Assembly (NCBI GenBank): GCA_947594675.1
Contig: CANQEF010000017.1
Coordinates: forward strand, 1 to 13,187
Source: an uncultured Bacilli bacterium
GTDB lineage: Bacteria; Bacillota_I; Bacilli_A; RF39; UBA660
DNA: 13,187 bases
Direction of reading: 5' to 3'
In this document: positions 13,181 through 13,187 of the stretch, piece by piece
Layout of the letters: every line of letters starts with the position of its first letter
How positions within the stretch are numbered: the first letter of the stretch is position 1
Translations under genes and position numbers: made by a program
Notes under the pieces: model-generated
Seen by the model: the letters and a program-made list of their open reading frames with translations, nothing else
What the model was told of the DNA's origin: nothing
Databases searched by the model: none

Positions 13181-13187
13181 TTTTGTT

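Overview
The window is strongly AT-rich bacterial DNA with compact genes, good AGGAGG-type ribosome binding sites, frequent TTG/GTG starts and short intrinsic terminators. The gene families (diadenylate cyclase CdaA with CdaR, CotF-type coat proteins, a YdcC/GerS-like lipoprotein, DUF378, YetF/DUF421, a sortase and a thioester-domain surface protein) point to a low-GC Gram-positive bacterium (Bacillota), probably from a host-associated lineage with spore-forming ancestry. The tmRNA tag ends in -AFA, as in Mollicutes, instead of -ALAA, and none of the 13 complete genes stops with TGA. These two facts hint at a lineage on the Bacilli/Mollicutes side, but the standard genetic code fits every gene.

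Layout. 1-342 (-): N-terminal part of formate-tetrahydrofolate ligase, cut by the window edge, with its promoter. 616-2609 (+): a two-gene overlapping operon for a secreted thioester/isopeptide adhesin and a cognate-looking sortase; both have unusual features (a VPNTK sorting motif with a weak tail, and no catalytic arginine in the sortase). 2629-4492 (-): a CtpA-type S41 protease and a membrane-anchored thioredoxin-fold protein without cysteines, each followed by its own terminator. 4710-5828 (+): an atypical cytoplasmic SGNH-hydrolase-like protein. 5829-6286 holds no gene that I can support, only hairpins. 6287-9583 (-): a YdcC/GerS-like lipoprotein, then the cdaR-cdaA pair for c-di-AMP synthesis, with a strong promoter in front of cdaA and no glmM behind cdaR. 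9851-11763 (-): a DUF378 membrane protein, an NlpC/P60 cell-wall hydrolase under a perfect consensus promoter, and a one-base-overlapping pair of CotF-family coat proteins. 11918-12601 (+): a YetF/DUF421 membrane protein. 12738-13115 (+): complete tmRNA gene (ssrA) with promoter, encoded CCA and terminator.

Most of the genes concern the cell envelope: surface display (adhesin and sortase), wall turnover (NlpC/P60), membrane or extracytoplasmic proteolysis (CtpA), osmotic/wall second messenger (CdaA/CdaR), and spore coat or germination-type lipoprotein functions. The most unusual stretch is the adhesin-sortase operon with its palindrome-covered promoter. I see no CRISPR array, insertion sequence, prophage or defence system in the window.
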